Assembly: GCA_046727855.1 (NCBI GenBank)
Contig: JBKPDL010000093.1
Coordinates: 1-45,722, forward strand
Origin: DASPWV01 sp046727855
Lineage (GTDB): Bacteria > Acidobacteriota > Vicinamibacteria > Vicinamibacterales > UBA2999
Reading direction: 5' to 3'
DNA: 45,722 nucleotides
Shown: one piece after another, positions 15,310-23,000 of the stretch
How the letters are laid out: every line of letters starts with the position of its first letter
How positions within the stretch are numbered: position 1 is the first letter of the stretch
Made by a program: the position numbers and the translations under genes
Notes under the pieces: generated by a model
Told to the model about the DNA's origin: nothing
Seen by the model: only the letters and a program-made list of their open reading frames with translations
Databases searched by the model: none

Positions 15310-16515
15310 TTAGCTCTGCTTGGTTTCGGCCTGAGACGTCTCAACCGCCTCGGCTGTTGTTTCAACGACGTCGCTTGTCGTCTCGACCGCCGCAGCGGTT
15401 TCAACCGAGGCCTCACTCTCCTCGACTGGAACTTCGAGCGCCCCAAGTTGAGCCTCGACTTCCTTCCGTTTTTCTTCTTCGCTCTTGATGTCAATGCGCC
15501 ATCCAGTCAGCTTCGCTGCCAGGCGCACGTTCTGACCTTTCTTGCCGATCGCGAGCGACAGCTGCTTGTCCTCGACGACGACCTCCATCACTTTTTCCTT
15601 GTCGTCGACGATCGTGACGCGCTGCACCTTGGCTGGCGAGAGCGCGTTCATGACGAACTGCACGGGATCTTCCGACCACTCAACGATGTCGATCTTCTCG
15701 CCGCGCAGCTCGCGGATGATCGCCTGCACGCGCGTGCCTTTCATGCCGACGCACGCGCCCACGGGATCGACGTCGCGTTCGCGCGAGTAGACCGCAACCT
15801 TCGCCCGATCGCCGGCTTCCCGAACCGCGCCGCGAATCATCACCGTGCCATCGTAGATTTCGGGCACTTCCTGCTCGAACAGCTTGATGAGCAACGCCGG
15901 GTCGGTGCGCGAGAGCACAATTTGCGGGCCCTTCGCGCTCTTGCTCACACCCTTGATGACCGCTCGCAGCCGATCGCCTTGCGTGTAACTTTCCGCGCGC
16001 GACTGTTCCTTGCGCGGCAGGATCGCCTCGACGCGGCCGACCTCGACGATGATGTCGCCTTGTTCGAAGCGCTTGACCAGGCCGTTCATCACTTCGCCGA
16101 CGCGGGAGTTGTATTCCGAGTAAATGATCTCGCGTTCCGCCTCGCGCACCTTCTGGAAGATCACCTGCTTCGCGGTTTGCGCGGCGATGCGGCCGAGCAC
16201 GTCGGTGCGCTTGGGAAACTCGATCTGATAGCCGACTTCGACTTCAGCGTCCTCGCCGTAGATCTCCTTGGCCTCGGCCAATGAGATTTCGGTCGAGGGA
16301 TTGGTGACCTCGTCGACGATGGTCTTCACCGAGAAGAGCTCGATCTGGCCGTTCTCGGGGTTGAACTTGGCCTTCAGCTCCTCGCCGGTCTTGTAATACT
16401 TGCGGGACGCCGTGAGCACAGCCTCTTCCATCGCCTGAATGACGACGTCGGGCTCGATGCCTTTTTCCTTGGCGAGCGCTTCGATCGTTTGCTGAAGCGG
16501 ATTACTGCTGGTCAT
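15310..16515 (-). CDS. nusA: Transcription termination/antitermination factor NusA
   Basis: NusA binds RNA polymerase and nascent RNA and modulates pausing and termination. The 401 residues show the N-terminal polymerase-binding domain (LLQTIEALAKEKGIEPDV region) and an S1 domain around YNSRVGEVMNGLVKRFEQGD. Next are KH1 (VGACVGMKGTRVQAI) and KH2 (LSLAIGKKGQNVRLA). There are no C-terminal AR repeats as in E. coli. The tail from about residue 365 is instead low-complexity Glu/Thr/Val/Ala. Start ATG 16515. It is second in the rimP-nusA-infB operon. Confidence 0.96.
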   Translation of the reverse strand: MTSSNPLQQTIEALAKEKGIEPDVVIQAMEEAVLTASRKYYKTGEELKAKFNPENGQIELFSVKTIVDEVTNPSTEISLAEAKEIYGEDAEVEVGYQIEFPKRTDVLGRIAAQTAKQVIFQKVREAEREIIYSEYNSRVGEVMNGLVKRFEQGDIIVEVGRVEAILPRKEQSRAESYTQGDRLRAVIKGVSKSAKGPQIVLSRTDPALLIKLFEQEVPEIYDGTVMIRGAVREAGDRAKVAVYSRERDVDPVGACVGMKGTRVQAIIRELRGEKIDIVEWSEDPVQFVMNALSPAKVQRVTIVDDKEKVMEVVVEDKQLSLAIGKKGQNVRLAAKLTGWRIDIKSEEEKRKEVEAQLGALEVPVEESEASVETAAAVETTSDVVETTAEAVETSQAETKQS

Positions 16516-16520
16516 AACTC

Positions 16521-16997
16521 TCAGAACTCCACATCTAACCGCGCGCGGCTGATGAGCGCGAGCGGCAAGCGGATTTGTTTGCCGCCCTCGGACTCGAACA
16601 GCACGTCATCTCCATCTACTCCGCGGAGCCGGCCGGCAAACGCTGTTTGCCGATTGATCGGCTCACGCGTCACGATCTTCGCCGCGCGACCGGCGAAGCG
16701 CCGGTAATCGTCGGCGCTGCGCAGCGGCCGGTCGAGCCCGGGCGAGGAAACCTCGAGGGTATACGCGCCGGGCACCGAGTCCTCGACGTCGAGGATGGTG
16801 CTGAGCTCCTGGCTGACTTTCTCGCAATCGGCGATGCTGACGCTTTCGTCCGGCGTCGCGGCCGGTCCTGGCCGGTCGAGCACGACCTGGAGAACCTCGC
16901 CCCCGGATTCGCGGCGCATGGCAACGTCGAAGATCTCGAGGCCGTAGGTGGCAGCCACGCGGCTGGCGATCTCCCGAATGTGCTCCAGTGGGGTCAA
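16521..16997 (-). CDS. rimP: Ribosome maturation factor RimP
   Basis: RimP is a 30S assembly factor. The 158-residue protein has the N-terminal domain (IREIASRVAATYGLEIFDVAM) and the family block ADCEKVSQELSTILD. This is followed by YTLEVSSPGLDRPL and a C-terminal SH3-like domain. TTG 16997 is preferred because AGGGG (minus strand, 17007-17003) lies five bases before it. GTG 17003, two codons upstream, would overlap that site. It is the first gene of the operon and lies immediately downstream of a terminator-shaped leader hairpin (17013-17040). Confidence 0.94.
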   Translation of the reverse strand: MTPLEHIREIASRVAATYGLEIFDVAMRRESGGEVLQVVLDRPGPAATPDESVSIADCEKVSQELSTILDVEDSVPGAYTLEVSSPGLDRPLRSADDYRRFAGRAAKIVTREPINRQTAFAGRLRGVDGDDVLFESEGGKQIRLPLALISRARLDVEF

Positions 16998-17012
16998 ACA
17001 CACCCCTAAACG

Positions 17013-17040
17013 AAAAAGAGTGGGCGAAAGGGCCCACTCT
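17013..17040 (-). terminator. Attenuator-type terminator in the rimP leader
   Basis: On the minus strand AGAGTGGGC (17040-17032) pairs perfectly with GCCCACTCT (17025-17017) around a six-base loop. It is followed by TTTTT (17017-17013), a textbook intrinsic terminator. It ends only about 15 bases before the rimP start, so it acts in the leader of the rimP-nusA-infB operon rather than simply after rimO. A GTGGGC hairpin with U-run in front of rimP is a recurrent bacterial attenuator (the 'rimP leader'), probably sensing NusA-dependent termination. Confidence 0.75.
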
Positions 17041-17282
17041 GGTTTCCCAGACTGCCGACCGGACTGTTTAGTTTAGCACGCGAGAGGACCGCTCGCCTCG
17101 GGGTGGGACCTCGGCTTCGCCTCGGGTAGGACCGCTCGCCTTCGGCTCGCAGTGGACCCTTCGGGTGGCGAGGGGGCACCTGAAGGTGCGCCGCTACATA
17201 CTTGTAAACATGGCGATCAGCTATCAGCATTCTGCCGAAAGCCTATAGCTGAACACCGGGCAGAAGGCCAATCCGCGCCAAT
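17041..17282. other. Leader/spacer between rimO and rimP with GC-rich direct repeats
   Basis: No gene is seen. AGGACCGCTCGCCT occurs twice (about 17092 and 17128 region), with CTTCGCC/GGCTTCG small hairpins between. The part near 17195-17260 is less GC-rich (ATACTTGTAAACATGG, AGCTATCAGC, CCTATAGCTG) and probably holds the operon promoter reading leftwards. I cannot assign clear -35/-10 boxes. Confidence 0.4.
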
Positions 17283-18659
17283 TCAAGCGGATTGCGGGAC
17301 CAGTGGCCGCGCGATCAGGTCATATTCTCTCGATGCGACGACCTCCACGTCGAGGAATTGACCAGGCCTATGCGCTGCGGGGTCGCACTCGGTCAGATAG
17401 ACGATGGGATCAATCTCGGGCGCCTGCCCTTGGATTCGGCCCAGCAACACGAGCTCATGCTCTTCTGATGGACCGTCGACGACCAGACGGAGACGCTCAC
17501 CAACGCGTTGCTCCTGCCGACGGCTGGCCAGCTCCTTCTGTCGCGACATTAGCGCGGCTTGCCGGCGCGCCTTCACCCGGGCCGGCACGTCGTCCGCGAG
17601 GTTGTACGCTGTGGTGCCTTCTTCGTGCGAATAGGTAAACGCACCCACGTGATCGAAGCCGGCAGTTTCGATGAAATCGAGCAGCTCAGCGAAGTCCTCC
17701 TCGGTCTCACCGGGGAAGCCGACGATAAATGTCGTTCGCAAGGTGACGTTGGGAATCCGCGCGCGGATTTTGCAGAGCAGCGCTTCATACGTGCGCCGCG
17801 TTCCCGGACGCTGCATGCGTTTGAGCACGCTATCCGACGCATGCTGCAGCGGCAGGTCGATGTACTTGCAGACCTTCTCGCACTGCGCAATCGCGTCGAT
17901 AACGTCATCTGAAATGGTCGTCGGATAGAGATACAGAAGACGGATCCACTCCAGACCCTCGACACCGTTGAGCGCGCGCAGCAGACGTGGCAGCGCGCCA
18001 CGTTCCTTCCGGTCAACGCCGTAAAAGCTGGTGTCCTGCGAAATGAGCAGCAGCTCTTTGACCCCACGCGCTGCGAGCGCGCGCGCTTCCGTGACAATCG
18101 ATTCAATCGAGCGGCTGCGATAGTGGCCGCGCATCTTGGGAATGATGCAAAACGCGCACTTGTAGTCGCAGCCTTCCGCGATCTTCAGGTACGCGTAATG
18201 TCCCGGAGTGGCCAGTCGACGCGGCGTGTCCGCATCGTAAATGTAAGTTGGCAGGTCGACGCCGAACCGCGGCGGCTTGCGATAAAAGGTGGCCGTGTGT
18301 GCGCGGACGTGAACAGAGGAATCAATGGCTGCAATGATGCGCGGCACCTCACCGGTTCCGAGCACCGCGTCGATTTCTGGAATCTCTTTCTGCAGCTCCT
18401 CTCGATAGCGCTCCGCCAGACAGCCTGTCACAACAAGCCGTCGTCCTGGCGCCTGCTTCTTCAACTCGGCCATCTCGAGAATCGTGTCGATCGATTCTTT
18501 CTTCGCGCGATCGATGAAGGCACACGTGTTGACGACGAGCACGTCAGCGTCGTTGGCGTCGGGGGTGATCTCATGGCCGGCCTGTTCGGCGAGGCCAAGC
18601 ATCACTTCCGCATCGACGAGATTCTTGGGGCAGCCGAGGGAGAGGAAGCCGATCTTCAT
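17283..18659 (-). CDS. rimO: Ribosomal protein uS12 methylthiotransferase
   Basis: RimO is a radical-SAM enzyme that adds a methylthio group to an aspartate of S12. From ATG 18659 it is 458 residues. It begins MKIGFLSLGCPKN. The UPF0004 cluster cysteines are Cys10, Cys46 and Cys80. The radical-SAM motif is Cys164-xxx-Cys168-xx-Cys171 (EGCDYKCAFCIIP). A C-terminal TRAM domain follows. SLGCPKNLVD and the SFYGVDR segment separate it from MiaB. A longer open frame to 18893 is intergenic word repeat (FYFLISNFEL) and not protein. It is followed by the rimP operon on the same strand. Confidence 0.95.
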   Translation of the reverse strand: MKIGFLSLGCPKNLVDAEVMLGLAEQAGHEITPDANDADVLVVNTCAFIDRAKKESIDTILEMAELKKQAPGRRLVVTGCLAERYREELQKEIPEIDAVLGTGEVPRIIAAIDSSVHVRAHTATFYRKPPRFGVDLPTYIYDADTPRRLATPGHYAYLKIAEGCDYKCAFCIIPKMRGHYRSRSIESIVTEARALAARGVKELLLISQDTSFYGVDRKERGALPRLLRALNGVEGLEWIRLLYLYPTTISDDVIDAIAQCEKVCKYIDLPLQHASDSVLKRMQRPGTRRTYEALLCKIRARIPNVTLRTTFIVGFPGETEEDFAELLDFIETAGFDHVGAFTYSHEEGTTAYNLADDVPARVKARRQAALMSRQKELASRRQEQRVGERLRLVVDGPSEEHELVLLGRIQGQAPEIDPIVYLTECDPAAHRPGQFLDVEVVASREYDLIARPLVPQSA

Positions 18660-18660
18660 G

Positions 18661-18783
18661 CTCAATTCGAAATTAGAAATTAGAAAGTAGAAATTGAAAC
18701 GGGTTCCGGGCCTTTCGCAAGCGCGTGGTTGCAGCGGCTCGCCGCCGGCGGCACCTTGCATGCGTTTTTCGCATTTCGAATTA
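18661..18783. repeat. GAAATTAGAAA word spacer between asnS and rimO
   Basis: TTCGAAATTAGAAATTAGAAAGTAGAA words at about 18667-18692 face GCGTTTTTCGCATTTCGAATTATC at 18761-18784. The TTCGAAAT core is in both arms in inverted order. Between them is a GC hairpin (GCTCGCCGCCGGCGGC). Similar words recur at 33325-33352. Confidence 0.6.
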
Positions 18784-20079
18784 TCACGGATATAGCCGAT
18801 AAAGCATCCGCGCGTACGGAATCGTTTCGCGCACGTGCTCGAGCCCGCAGATCCACGCCACGCATCGCTCGATTCCCATACCGAAACCGCCATGGGGCAC
18901 AGTGCCGAAGCGCCGTAGGTCGAGATACCACTCGAAGGCTTCGATCGGCAGATTGTGTTCCTTGATCCGCTGCACGAGGAGGTCGTAGTCGTCCAGACGC
19001 TGACCGCCGCCGATGATCTCGCCGTATCCCTCCGGCGCGAGGACGTCGACGCACAGCGCCTTATCGGGCTGCGCCGGGTCCGGCTTCATATAGAACGCCT
19101 TCACCGCCGCCGGGTAGTGCGTTACGCACAACGGTTTGTCGAACTGCTGCGACAGCACCGTTTCGTCGGTTCCACCCAGATCGTTCCCGTGCTGGAACGG
19201 CAGACCTGTTTCCACCAGAAGCGTCGCCGCTTCGTCGTACGTCATCCGGGGAAAGGGCGTCTTCACAGCTTCCAGCTTTGACGTATCGCGCTCGAGCAGC
19301 GTCAACTCGCCGCGACGTTTGTCGAGCACACGCGCGACGACGGAGGTGATCAAGCCTTCGGCCACCGCGATCACATCGTTGAGATCCGCGTAGGCCATTT
19401 CCGGCTCTACCATCCAGAACTCCGTCAGGTGGCGGCGTGTCTTGCTTTTCTCAGCGCGGAAGGTCGGCCCGAAGCAATACACCTTGCCGAGCGCCATGGC
19501 GTTGGCTTCGTTGTAAAGCTGTCCGCTCTGCGTGAGATAGGCCGTGTTGTCTTCGAAGTACTGCACCGGAAACAGGGTCGTTGTTCCTTCGCAAGCCGCG
19601 GGGGTGAAGATCGGGGTGTCACAGAGGATAAAGCCGTTGCTGTTGAAGTAGTCGCGGACCGCATCGATGATTTCGTGCCGCACCTTGAGGATGGCGGTCT
19701 GCCGCTCGCTCCGAATCCACAGGTGGCGGCGGTCCATCAGGTAGTCCACCCCGTGCTCCTTTGGCGTGATGGGGTAGTCCTGCGCCGGTCCGACGATTTC
19801 GAGCGCATTGGCGGTGAGTTCGTAGCCGCCTTTGGCGCGCTTGTCTTCGCGCACGGTGCCGATCACGACGATCGAGCTTTCCTGCGAGAGATGGTCGGCC
19901 GCCTTGAACGTCGCTTCGGGCACATCGTTTTTGCCCATCACGACCTGCAGGAATCCGGTTCCGTCGCGGACGACGAGGAAATGAATCTTGCCGCTCGAGC
20001 GGCGGTTGTGCAGCCAGCCTTTTATGGTGATGGCTTTGCCGACGTGCTCACCGATCTTGTCAATCGTGACGTGCGTCAC
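18784..20079 (-). CDS. asnS: Asparaginyl-tRNA synthetase
   Basis: This class IIb synthetase charges tRNA-Asn. It is 431 residues from GTG 20079 (VTHVTIDKIGEHVG). The OB-fold anticodon-binding domain includes IKGWLHNRRSSGKIHFL. Motif 2 is in FRAEKSKTRRHLTEFWMVE; EFWM is characteristic of AsnRS rather than AspRS. Motif 3 is GFGMGIERCVAWI. The GTG overlaps the stop of the upstream isomerase gene (GTGA) and is preceded by GGAG, so translation is coupled. A longer frame to 20376 only re-reads the isomerase gene. Confidence 0.95.
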   Translation of the reverse strand: MTHVTIDKIGEHVGKAITIKGWLHNRRSSGKIHFLVVRDGTGFLQVVMGKNDVPEATFKAADHLSQESSIVVIGTVREDKRAKGGYELTANALEIVGPAQDYPITPKEHGVDYLMDRRHLWIRSERQTAILKVRHEIIDAVRDYFNSNGFILCDTPIFTPAACEGTTTLFPVQYFEDNTAYLTQSGQLYNEANAMALGKVYCFGPTFRAEKSKTRRHLTEFWMVEPEMAYADLNDVIAVAEGLITSVVARVLDKRRGELTLLERDTSKLEAVKTPFPRMTYDEAATLLVETGLPFQHGNDLGGTDETVLSQQFDKPLCVTHYPAAVKAFYMKPDPAQPDKALCVDVLAPEGYGEIIGGGQRLDDYDLLVQRIKEHNLPIEAFEWYLDLRRFGTVPHGGFGMGIERCVAWICGLEHVRETIPYARMLYRLYP

Positions 20080-20993
20080 AGTTTCTCCGGGTGGTCTGGA
20101 TCGACGTGCATTGGGTGCGATGGGTGCTCCGGGTGCGGTGCGAAGTCGAATCCCAGAAGCTCGTCGAAGCGGCGGCGTGCCTTGTCGGTTTGGGCAAGCA
20201 CCGCGGTCGCGGTCGACGTGTTCGCGACTTCGAACATCCAGACGCCCTCGTAGCCGATTTTCTGCAGCGACATCAGCGTGGCCGGCCAGTCGATAGCACC
20301 TTCGCCGGGCGCGAGGTGATCGTCCGACTGGCGTTTGTTGTCGTGGAGATGCGTCGTGACCAGGTGCTCGGCGCACGTCTCGATCGCGTCTGCCAGGTCG
20401 CCCATCATGAACGCGTGCCCGACGTCCATGCAGATGCCCACGTCGGCGCCGTCGAGATCGTGCTCGATGAGCGACACGAGCTGTTCGGCGCTCGACAGGC
20501 TGTTCGGGATGATTTCGAGCGCGAGCTTAACGCCCACTCTCTGGGCCATCTCCTGAAGCGATTCGACGCTGCGTCGCGCCGCGTCACGGTTGTTATCGCC
20601 GGACGAGGGCTTCCAGCTGTCGGGAACGCCCAGGTGCACAACCAAGTGGCGATACGGCACGGTCTGCGCGATGGCCAGCGCGGCTTCCGCCTCCGCGACC
20701 GCCCGCTGACGGAGCGCTTGATCCGTGATCGCGTTGGAAAAGGTCTCGCCCCACCGGCCGTCGATCAGGCTCGCGTTGATCGGCGCGTGCATCGAGTTCA
20801 GGACCAGACGCGTGTCCTCGAGCCATTCCGCCAGCGCGCGCACGGCGACGCTGTCGTGATAGTCGAAGTGGGTCCGCGTGGCGAACACTTCGACGCACTC
20901 GAAGCCATGCGCTGCGATCTCGACCAGGTGCTCACGGTCGAGGCGTCGGTCGTGAAACAGGTGCGTGGACACGCCAAAGCGAGGGCTGCTCAC
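20076..20993 (-). CDS. Sugar phosphate isomerase/epimerase (xylose-isomerase-like TIM barrel)
   Basis: The 305-residue protein shows the AP-endonuclease-2 type TIM-barrel pattern. It starts FGVSTHLF..., then GFECVEVFA and LALEIIPN. The metal-site strands follow: GICMDVGHAF, THLHDNK, DHLAPGEGAIDWP. The substrate is unknown. The C-terminus is a His/Pro-rich tail (FAPHPEHPSHPMHVDPDHPEKL region) encoded by GGGTGC word repeats at 20084-20145. It is unlikely to be part of the fold. Start GTG 20993 has AAGGAG six bases upstream. The gene overlaps asnS by four bases, an unusual coupling for an unrelated function. Confidence 0.8.
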   Translation of the reverse strand: MSSPRFGVSTHLFHDRRLDREHLVEIAAHGFECVEVFATRTHFDYHDSVAVRALAEWLEDTRLVLNSMHAPINASLIDGRWGETFSNAITDQALRQRAVAEAEAALAIAQTVPYRHLVVHLGVPDSWKPSSGDNNRDAARRSVESLQEMAQRVGVKLALEIIPNSLSSAEQLVSLIEHDLDGADVGICMDVGHAFMMGDLADAIETCAEHLVTTHLHDNKRQSDDHLAPGEGAIDWPATLMSLQKIGYEGVWMFEVANTSTATAVLAQTDKARRRFDELLGFDFAPHPEHPSHPMHVDPDHPEKL

Positions 20994-21121
20994 AGACAGC
21001 TCCTTGGGAAATGGGCCAAATTCTTATCTTAGCAGGGGTTCGGAACGTGCCTGGGGTGAGCAAGGTGCTCAGCGTGCGTGGGATGCCGAACGTGTCCAAG
21101 GTGCCCCAGGTTCGCCCCTGG
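20994..21121. repeat. Spacer with GTGC/CCTGGGG words and inverted CCCCAGG
   Basis: GTGCCTGGGG (about 21047-21056) pairs with CCAAGGTGCCCCAGG (about 21097-21111). Words GTTCGGAACGTG, CCGAACGTG and GGTTCGCCCC repeat between them. The left part (TTCTTATCTTAGC) gives TAAGAT on the minus strand, a possible -10 for the isomerase-asnS unit. Confidence 0.55.
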
Positions 21122-22147
21122 CTAACGCAGTTCGTCGATCAGCGGCCCAAGCAGTTCCTGGAGACGGCCGAAGCGCGGGTATTTGGAGAGGTTCACGCGC
21201 ACGTAATTCAACGTCCGCGGCATGTATTGGATGTACACCGAATTGCCGCGGCTGACCGTTTGGTACCCGAACGTGCCGAGCGCCTTGAAGTTGCGCTGCA
21301 GCGCCATGAGGTCGAAACGCCGGCGAAATTCGGCCTCCTCATCGGCAGACACCCCTTTCGCGCCGTGCTTGAGCGCGAGAAAGTACGCGATCAGCTCGTC
21401 CACCTGGCGCGACGTGAGATCCACGTAGGAGTCGCGCAGCAGCGAGACGAGATCGTAGGTCTCCGGCCCCATGCGCGCATCCTGGAAATCGATGATGAAC
21501 AGCTCACCGCCGCGCAACATCAGATTTCGGCTGTGATAATCGCGGTGGCACAACACCCGCGGCTCGCTGGCGAGCTCCTCGACAATCGCGGCCCACTCGC
21601 GCGACAGCGCTTCCTGCACCGGCAGCGACGGCGACGCGCCGCGATATGCCTTTAAAAACCATTTATAGAAGAACTCGAACTCCCACGACAGCTTGTCGGT
21701 GTCGAACGCAATCCGGAAGGGAGGGTACTCGTTGGCCGCAAGCTCCGCTCCGCGCGCCTGGAGCTTCGTCACAAACGAGACCGCTTGCCGGTACAGCGCG
21801 TCGTGCTGATCGGGTGTGGCGGCGCCGAGGTGCGCCTGCAGCGTGACATCGCCGAGATCCTGCAGCGCGATGATGCCAAGCGGATTGGAGTGGTGCAGGA
21901 TGCGCGGAACCGGGAGCGGCACGGCGCTCAGCAACCGCGCCACGCTCACGAACGACATTGTCTCGAAGTGAATTTCGCCCGCGTGCAACGCCAGCACGAT
22001 TGAGTCGTCGTCGCGGAGCAGAACGCGAAAATAGCGCCGGTCCGACGCGTCTCCCGTCAGCGGCAACACCTGGAGGACGTTCGCGGTCAGACCCTCCCGG
22101 GTGAGGTACTGGGTAATGCGGATCCGGCCGTCATCCGGCTGGGTCAC
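21122..22147 (-). CDS. AmgK-like sugar 1-kinase (aminoglycoside-phosphotransferase fold)
   Basis: The 341-residue protein has the APH kinase fold. It shows GDASDRRYFRV in the glycine-rich part, the catalytic loop LCHRDYHSRNLM (His201, Asp203, Asn208) and the metal loop IIDFQDARMGP (Asp220). FQDA followed by GPxxYDLVSLLRDS matches AmgK, the N-acetylmuramate/N-acetylglucosamine anomeric kinase that feeds MurU in peptidoglycan recycling. A MurU-like enzyme is encoded nearby at 25168-26064. Start GTG 22147 overlaps the stop of the SGNH gene by four bases (GTGA). The substrate is inferred from motif resemblance and context. Confidence 0.7.
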   Translation of the reverse strand: MTQPDDGRIRITQYLTREGLTANVLQVLPLTGDASDRRYFRVLLRDDDSIVLALHAGEIHFETMSFVSVARLLSAVPLPVPRILHHSNPLGIIALQDLGDVTLQAHLGAATPDQHDALYRQAVSFVTKLQARGAELAANEYPPFRIAFDTDKLSWEFEFFYKWFLKAYRGASPSLPVQEALSREWAAIVEELASEPRVLCHRDYHSRNLMLRGGELFIIDFQDARMGPETYDLVSLLRDSYVDLTSRQVDELIAYFLALKHGAKGVSADEEAEFRRRFDLMALQRNFKALGTFGYQTVSRGNSVYIQYMPRTLNYVRVNLSKYPRFGRLQELLGPLIDELR

Positions 22148-22980
22148 TGAAAGGAGCCCCGAACGGGGAATCGTTCGTGAATTTTTGCCAGGAAGGCAGT
22201 TGCCATTCGATCGTAACCTTCGTCGGTGGGATGAAGACCATCGCCGCCCACGAGGTTGCGGTCGGCGCCAAACGCAGCGTACAAGTCCACTAGATACACG
22301 TTCTGTCGCTGTGCGATCTGCCGAATCCGATCATTCAACGCAGGAACGTCGGCTGCTCCATTGCTGCGAAATTCCCCTTTACCATTTACGACTTCATAGG
22401 TTTGAAACATCGTCGCAATGACGACAGGCACTCCGGCGGCGACCGAGTGGTCGAGGATCCTGCGCAGGCCTGCCGCGATCGTGTCCACTGGAATGCCACC
22501 GGCTAAGTCGTTGATCCCTTCGAGCAGGAGCAGCACCTGCGGACGATCGACCGCCAGGACCGAATCGATGCGCACGGAACCACCCTCGAATCCCGGCACC
22601 GATATAACTGGTTCACCGGGAACGCCGCGGTTCAACACACGAAACAGACTGGCCTGCAGCGGGTGATAGTAAGAAAGACCGAGCTGGAGCCGCGCCGGAT
22701 ACGATCCCGGCGAACCGTCGTACAGGATCGAGCCGTCGTAGCTGGCAAGCACACCGTACGTGATGCTGTCGCCAAATGCGGCAAATCGCGTTGCGCCGAG
22801 CACATTCGGTAGGTCGGGACTAATTGCGGCGGGTACCGGAACGGCGAGCTGCTCGAGTGCGACAAGGCCGGCAGACGGCGTCAGCGTGCGTGACGGGCTG
22901 GTCGGCGTATCCGAGCACGCGCTGGCGGCGGCCGAGACGACGACAGCCATGCACATCCGGATGGCCGAATTGCGGAACAT
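22144..22980 (-). CDS. SGNH/GDSL-family hydrolase, predicted lipoprotein
   Basis: From ATG 22980 the protein is 278 residues. Its signal peptide ends AAASACSD, so Cys is probably lipidated. Block I is FAAFGDSITYG (nucleophile Ser). Then come the Gly and Asn blocks (LNRGVPGE and LLEGINDLAGG) and block V DGLHPTDEGY with the catalytic Asp and His. The enzyme is an esterase or carbohydrate deacetylase in the envelope; the substrate is unknown. TAGAAT lies 7 bases before the start, suggesting a leaderless transcript. It is co-translated with the AmgK-like kinase, which favours a role in cell-wall sugar handling. A longer frame to 23040 has no support. Confidence 0.85.
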   Translation of the reverse strand: MFRNSAIRMCMAVVVSAAASACSDTPTSPSRTLTPSAGLVALEQLAVPVPAAISPDLPNVLGATRFAAFGDSITYGVLASYDGSILYDGSPGSYPARLQLGLSYYHPLQASLFRVLNRGVPGEPVISVPGFEGGSVRIDSVLAVDRPQVLLLLEGINDLAGGIPVDTIAAGLRRILDHSVAAGVPVVIATMFQTYEVVNGKGEFRSNGAADVPALNDRIRQIAQRQNVYLVDLYAAFGADRNLVGGDGLHPTDEGYDRMATAFLAKIHERFPVRGSFQ

Positions 22981-23000
22981 CCGAACTATTCTACATTTCG
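22981..23000. promoter_or_regulatory. 20-base divergent promoter with overlapping -10 boxes
   Basis: Only 20 bases separate the starts of the SGNH gene (minus) and the PA14 glycosyltransferase gene (plus). TATTCT (22987-22992) lies 8 bases before ATG 23001. On the other strand TAGAAT (22993-22988) lies 7 bases before ATG 22980. Both would give leaderless transcripts and mutually exclusive polymerase binding. Confidence 0.45.

Noticed and set aside
17041..17282. tRNA or small RNA gene upstream of rimP
   Set aside because: Some bacteria have a tRNA here, but no cloverleaf fits. Only GC-rich repeats and a likely promoter region are seen.
18660..18893. Longer N-terminus for RimO
   Set aside because: The added residues (FYFLISNFEL) come from the spacer repeat. 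The family start MKIGFLSLGCPKN is at 18659.
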